The position numbers and the translations under genes are program-made. Below are positions 59,930 through 64,000 of a stretch of 64,000 bases of DNA, in pieces. Positions within the stretch are counted from its first letter, which is position 1. Each line of letters opens with the position of its first letter. Under the pieces are notes generated by a model. It ran no database searches. It was not told where the DNA came from and was given only the letters and a program-made list of their open reading frames with translations. Source of the stretch: Heterocephalus glaber (Eukaryota; Chordata; Mammalia; Rodentia; Bathyergidae); NCBI RefSeq assembly GCF_000247695.1, contig NW_004624730.1, forward strand, positions 35,467,558 to 35,531,557, written 5' to 3'.

Positions 59930-60240
59930 ACTCTCCCCATTTTGCATTTTCCCATCTGCTTGCTCTGCCTTTTCTTCTGCCTGTCTCAACTCCTCCTCAC
60001 TACCTGGTAAAAACCTTTCACTGACCAAGGCTCAGCTCAAAAATTTCCTTCCCATGAAATCTCCATGTCTACCTTGCCAACACCAACATCTTTGAACCCA
60101 GAACTTTCAGAGTATTTTGATGTCATACTAGGCATGTGCTTGCATGTATTAGGTTTTCTCTACATATTTTATCTCTTCTGAACCTGAAGGATACTACAGT
60201 CCATCCATGTACTACTCATCCCTTGGAGAAACCCTATCTT
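59930..60240 (+). mobile_element. L2 LINE fragment
   Basis: 'cttgctctgccttttcttctgcc', 'ctcagctcaaaaatttccttccc' and 'gaaatctccatgtctacc' resemble plus-strand L2. Confidence 0.5.
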
Positions 60241-61308
60241 TATTGACTGAATGGTATGTTTTTTCTTAATTTTCTCTCAAATGGTTAAAAGTATAATCAA
60301 CTCAAAGCATATAGGATTTGGGACTGACTACACTGTACAAGTCCAGGGAGCCCCACTTTTTTTGCCGACCATGTAAATGGTTCCCTGAAGTTAACAATGC
60401 AATTTTCTTCAGGCCATTCACCTCTCCACGTACACATTAGCTTTAAAAATTCAGAATTCAGAAGAACTTCTCTGGATAGAAAAGTATCTCAGCATTTTCT
60501 GACCACTTGCTGGTGTAAACACTGCTGTTATTTTATATTTTTTCATGTTCATTTTATATTTGTCAGTTTTAAGGCTTTTTAGAGGAATAGAATTTAGGGG
60601 CTTACAGAATGGGAAAAAAGACAAAACAAGAAACAAATACAATAGGCACATTTTTGGAAGACGCATAAGAGATGTGTGTTCTGTTGAGCCAGGCCTTTGG
60701 GCCACTCTGGGGGGACCTGTTCTCACTTTGAAAGAAGAATCTTTATTGGTCACAGCTCTACCTCCTCTCTAATGTATAAGCCCGGGAGGAGGCAGGAGCC
60801 CAAACCAGAAGCTGCTCCAGGAAATGAGGAAAAGAGCATATTTCTTTGATACAATCTCTTCCTTCCAATTTAATCCACTTACCTGGGAGGACACACCCAA
60901 AATTACATCATCAGAACACGCAATATGAGAAAGGAATGGCAAAAAGAAAGAATAAGATAAGTTCAGGTCAACTGAGGGAATCAGAGTATTTGTTTAAAGT
61001 AAGAGATTAAGAGGAATCTCTGCTTATTTCAAATAACATGGCAAAGTGTCAAACAAGAGCACGCCAAGATGAAGAGAAGTAAAGAGAGTTAACCATGTTG
61101 CACAGCAGCAGATCTCATAGCCTAGGTCTCCTGCTTCCCAAGGCCAAGCTCTCACCACTACTTTCCTGCATCGTACGATTACTTCAAGAATTTCCTTTGC
61201 CCAAGTGCATTGTGCTTTCTCAGGACAAATGAAATAACAGGAGCTGTCCCTGCTGCCTTGTGAACTTCTGATGTAAAGTCTAAAATAAACTGTATTTATT
61301 ACTAATCT
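60241..61308. other. Unassigned DNA; possible MIR scrap at 61085-61165
   Basis: 60680-60830 is GC-richer. 61085-61165 ('cacagcagcagatctcatagcctaggtctcctgc') resembles a MIR 3' end. No gene signature. Confidence 0.35.
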
Positions 61309-61341
61309 GCGCGTGTGTGTGTGTGTGTGTGTGCATGTGTG
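61309..61341 (+). repeat. (GT)n microsatellite
   Basis: GCGC followed by about 12 GT units and a GCATGTGTG end. Confidence 0.95.
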
Positions 61342-61720
61342 CTATAGTTTATATCTAGAATGTTCCACAAAGACCCATGTCTTAATGGCCTGGTCCCCAG
61401 CCTGTGGTGCTACTGGGAATGTAATGAGACCTCTAAAAGGTGGAACCTACTGGAAGGAAGTTAGGTCAATGAAGACGTGTTCAAGAAGGGTATATTAAGT
61501 ATCCAGCCCATTTCTGTCTCTATTTCCTGGCTGCAAAGAGCTGAATAGGCCTCTTCCACCATGCACATAACATACTGTGCCACCACAAGTCTAAAAGCAA
61601 CTAGGCCAGTGTCAATGTTGGATGGAAATCTCTAAAATCATGAGCCAAAATAAACCTTTCTTCCTTTTCAGTTGGTCATCTCAGGTATTTTGTTATCACC
61701 GAAAGCTAACACAGTGTGCT
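61340..61720 (+). mobile_element. MT/MST-like MaLR LTR
   Basis: 'tgctatagtttatatctag', 'cctggtccccagcctgtggtgctactggg', 'ttcaagaagggtatattaag', 'atttcctggctgc', 'tgagccaaaataaacctttcttccttttcagttg' and 'gaaagctaacaca' follow the MT-type LTR in plus orientation, with AATAAA near 61649. Confidence 0.85.
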
Positions 61721-61769
61721 ATTATTATTAATCCCCAATATTTCAGAGAATAATTGTTAAAGAAAAGAA

Positions 61770-61991
61770 TTTTAGAACAGAAGCTGGGTAAACTTTTTCA
61801 AACAGGGACAGATAGTAAATATTTCAGGCATTGTAAGCTAAACAGCAAAATTGATGTTATGCAGGCAACTTATCTCGTAATTTATAATATAACCATTTCA
61901 AACTGAGAAAATCATTGTAAGTTTACAAGTAGCAGAGAAAAAGAAATGAGTCAGATCCAGGAGACATAATTTGCTAACCTCTGGTTTAGAG
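61770..61991 (+). mobile_element. Complete small hAT-Charlie-type element
   Basis: Body 61778-61983. The left end cagaagctgggtaaacttttt and the reverse complement of the right end cagaggttagcaaattatgtc are terminal inverted repeats. The interior 'gacagatagtaaatatttcaggcattg' is typical of this mammalian hAT group. The 8-bp flanks ttttagaa / gtttagag match at 6 of 8 positions. Confidence 0.75.
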
Positions 61992-64000
61992 GACAGAATC
62001 CTAAGCAATACAAAGGAGTCACAAGTTGTCCTTAAAGGCATCATTATTTTTGAAGGAAATAAAATGCCAAAAGGAAAAATGGATGGCAACAAAAGTCTGC
62101 ATTGTGGAGCAGATAATTCCTTCAGAGTTCAACAGCATGGACTGGACAGCCCATCCATGTACACATGGATGTCACAGTTGCAGAATGAAGACATTCTGAG
62201 GCAACAGCCTAGGAGCTAGCTCCTCAGGACCAGTAAACAGTCCCCATCCTCGCATTGTTCTAGCTCTCCACTCATTTCAAATTCTTCTACCACAAAAACA
62301 TCAATAAGTTACTTTTTCACCCATGAAAATCAACAGTAATAAAACTTGCAGGCAGGGAAAAGTGTTATCCATTCTATTGAACAGAAAGATTAACAAGGGT
62401 TTTCCGAAGTTTCCAGGGGTCTAAGACTTCTCTTGTGAATGTCAGAGGAGACCAAGCCAAACAAATACACCTACTATCTTAATCACTAAGAAAAAGTTAT
62501 GTTAATATAGGCAATCAGGACTTTGAGATCCCTGAAATGCATTTTCTTTTGGTAAAAAATTTATATAACGCAAATTTGTATGTCCAATGGAGGAGAACCT
62601 TCTGAAACTAGTATCTGCTTATATCCTCTTACTTATTTATCCCTTTTAAATAATTATAAGCCATAAAACTTTGTCCTCTAATCTGCACTTATTAGAGAAA
62701 CTGGATAATTCTAAAATTTTAGAGCCTTTCAGGTTGGAAGCAACTCTTAGCATATATATCAGAACAAAAAACAACCCCCATTTCTTTGCTTTTTAAGGTT
62801 CTTTGCCATCAACCCATTACAGAATCCCCTTTCTAATATTCTAACATTATTGTTCTGGTGAGTTGGATTCTGTAATACTCTTTCTTAGCTTCAAGGGGAT
62901 TTCAAATTTCCAAGTCGGATGGGCCTATTTACCCATATTCCCAAGAGGACTGAAGGTAACTATTTGGGGCTTAGAGACTTTGGAGTTGTAAAATATTACC
63001 TTTTCATGTGACCAGCCTTTGGCCCCAGAATACAAAAGTTTTCTTGTTCCTGACTGAAAGTAAATTAGGAACAACTGGAATGGTTTTCCAAGTAAGAATG
63101 AAAATAGAAGGGAAGGGAGGCCCAGCTCCTGTGCTGAATGACAGAAGCATCTCAGAAAAAAGATGAAATTTTCACCAACTTCTCTACCAAGCTTCAAAGG
63201 GACTTGTTTTCCTAGTGCCCAGAACAAAAGCTGAAACCATGTAGCTTGGTTCCATGTATGGGATCCATGTAGGTGCACATCATGAGTAAATGATTCTTAG
63301 GAAACGTATAACTCATTTAATTTCATGTGGAGTAGCTTGATCCTTCATACATCCATCCAACCATCTAACCAACTACTTTCACCTTTGGCCATTTCTGAAA
63401 AAGATTTAGCTATGGTCTTCTTAGAACATTCAGTATTATTCTTGGTTGGCACCATCTATTCAAGACTCTGCTATAGTAGGCTGCATGGGCCTCTCTTGTT
63501 TTGCTGGTGGTCTCTGCATTCCTGCCCATGCAAGCTACTCACATCTTCAGTGTATCCTAGCAGGGGAAATTTTATACCTTTCTTCTTGATCCAACCAACA
63601 ATTACCATTCTCTTGGTACCTGCTGCAATGCTTTCTAGTGGCCTAACAGCTGGGCTAAAAATTCCTTCCGAATCTGCAGTGTCATGAAGGGTGCACTGAA
63701 TTCCAGTTCACAAGATGAAGCTATGAGGATACTTCCTCCATCTCCAAATAATGCAACTTAAAAATGACTTTACCAGCTAAAGTAATATAGCAAACTGAAA
63801 TGGCATTGAATTTAATATATGTAAAATTGCTACCACTGTGGCCTTGCTCATCACAAGTTATGATAGCAGTAGTCTCATTTCTTACTGGAAGTCCTTGGTT
63901 CCTACTATTCCAGCTGAGCTACAGCCCTCAACACTAGGCACTGAACTCTGGAGATGCAGAAGAAGCTAAGACATGGATCTGAACAACTAACAAATTTATA
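61992..64000. other. Unassigned DNA to window end
   Basis: No confident repeat or gene. 62700-62760 may be a MIR3-like scrap. The 117- and 120-codon frames at 62925-63278 (minus) and 63325-63687 (plus) have no recognisable domain and no intron context. Confidence 0.35.

Noticed and set aside
63325..63687. 120-codon plus-strand ORF near the window end
   Set aside because: Hydrophobic segments come from T-rich DNA. No conserved motif or splice site pair was seen.

Overview
This window is vertebrate nuclear DNA, and the interspersed repeats point to a rodent. They include short tRNA-derived ID SINEs with pol III A and B boxes and A-rich tails, 7SL-derived B1 fragments, one B1+ID (B4-type) fusion SINE, and an MT-like MaLR LTR. 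They lie on an old mammalian background of MIR, L2, MLT1, MaLR and MER5-type elements. I saw no B2 SINEs. That argues against mouse- or rat-like rodents and fits a beaver/heteromyid- or squirrel-like lineage, but the species is a guess from the ID consensus style. Base composition is AT-rich and CpG-poor throughout.

No protein-coding gene is recognisable. Open reading frames are short (132 codons at most), scattered over both strands, and without recognisable domains or a convincing exon chain. The only protein homologies I can support are a C-terminal L1 ORF2 scrap (about 271-405, minus strand) and the C-terminal end of a retroviral envelope inside a decayed ERV copy (about 10198-10576). The window looks like an intergenic gene desert or the interior of a large intron.

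Layout. 1-6.3 kb: L1 3' end, AT palindrome, MIR, a young ID SINE, an MLT1 LTR, a second old LTR, MIR and L2. 9.36-11.13 kb: a 1.7-kb ERV env-LTR sequence ending in an A-rich tail and bounded by 17-bp target-site duplications, so probably an L1-mobilised ERV transcript. 11-16 kb: L2/MIR relics, a poly(A)-only insertion and a tailless ID copy. 17-20.5 kb: a compound microsatellite, a TATA box with a tiny signal-peptide-like ORF, a 3'-UTR retrocopy with perfect 16-bp duplications, MIRs and two adjacent IDs. 22-25 kb: trinucleotide-rich tracts, MIR, L2 and an MST/MT-like LTR. 25.1-27.1 kb: a repeat-free stretch that may be conserved regulatory DNA. 27.7 kb: a 79-bp hAT MITE with an 8-bp duplication. 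28-31 kb: L2 sequence split by a CpG-retaining ERVK-like solo LTR with a perfect 6-bp duplication. 33-42 kb: MLT1, L2, B1, ID, a repeat-poor block at 38.9-39.5 kb, microsatellites, MIR and MER5. 42-53 kb: mostly unassigned AT-rich DNA with an (AC)n tract, MER5A, a young ID and a B4 SINE. 53.7-64 kb: L2 copies, MIRs, a (GT)n tract, an MT-like LTR and a complete small hAT element.

The informative content is therefore a set of insertions whose boundaries can be read directly, plus several repeat-poor blocks that are candidate regulatory elements. I did not find a convincing new gene system. The most unusual items are the poly(A)-tailed ERV retrocopy, the hAT MITE, the tailless ID, the poly(A)-only insertion and the 3'-UTR retrocopy carrying an antisense B1.
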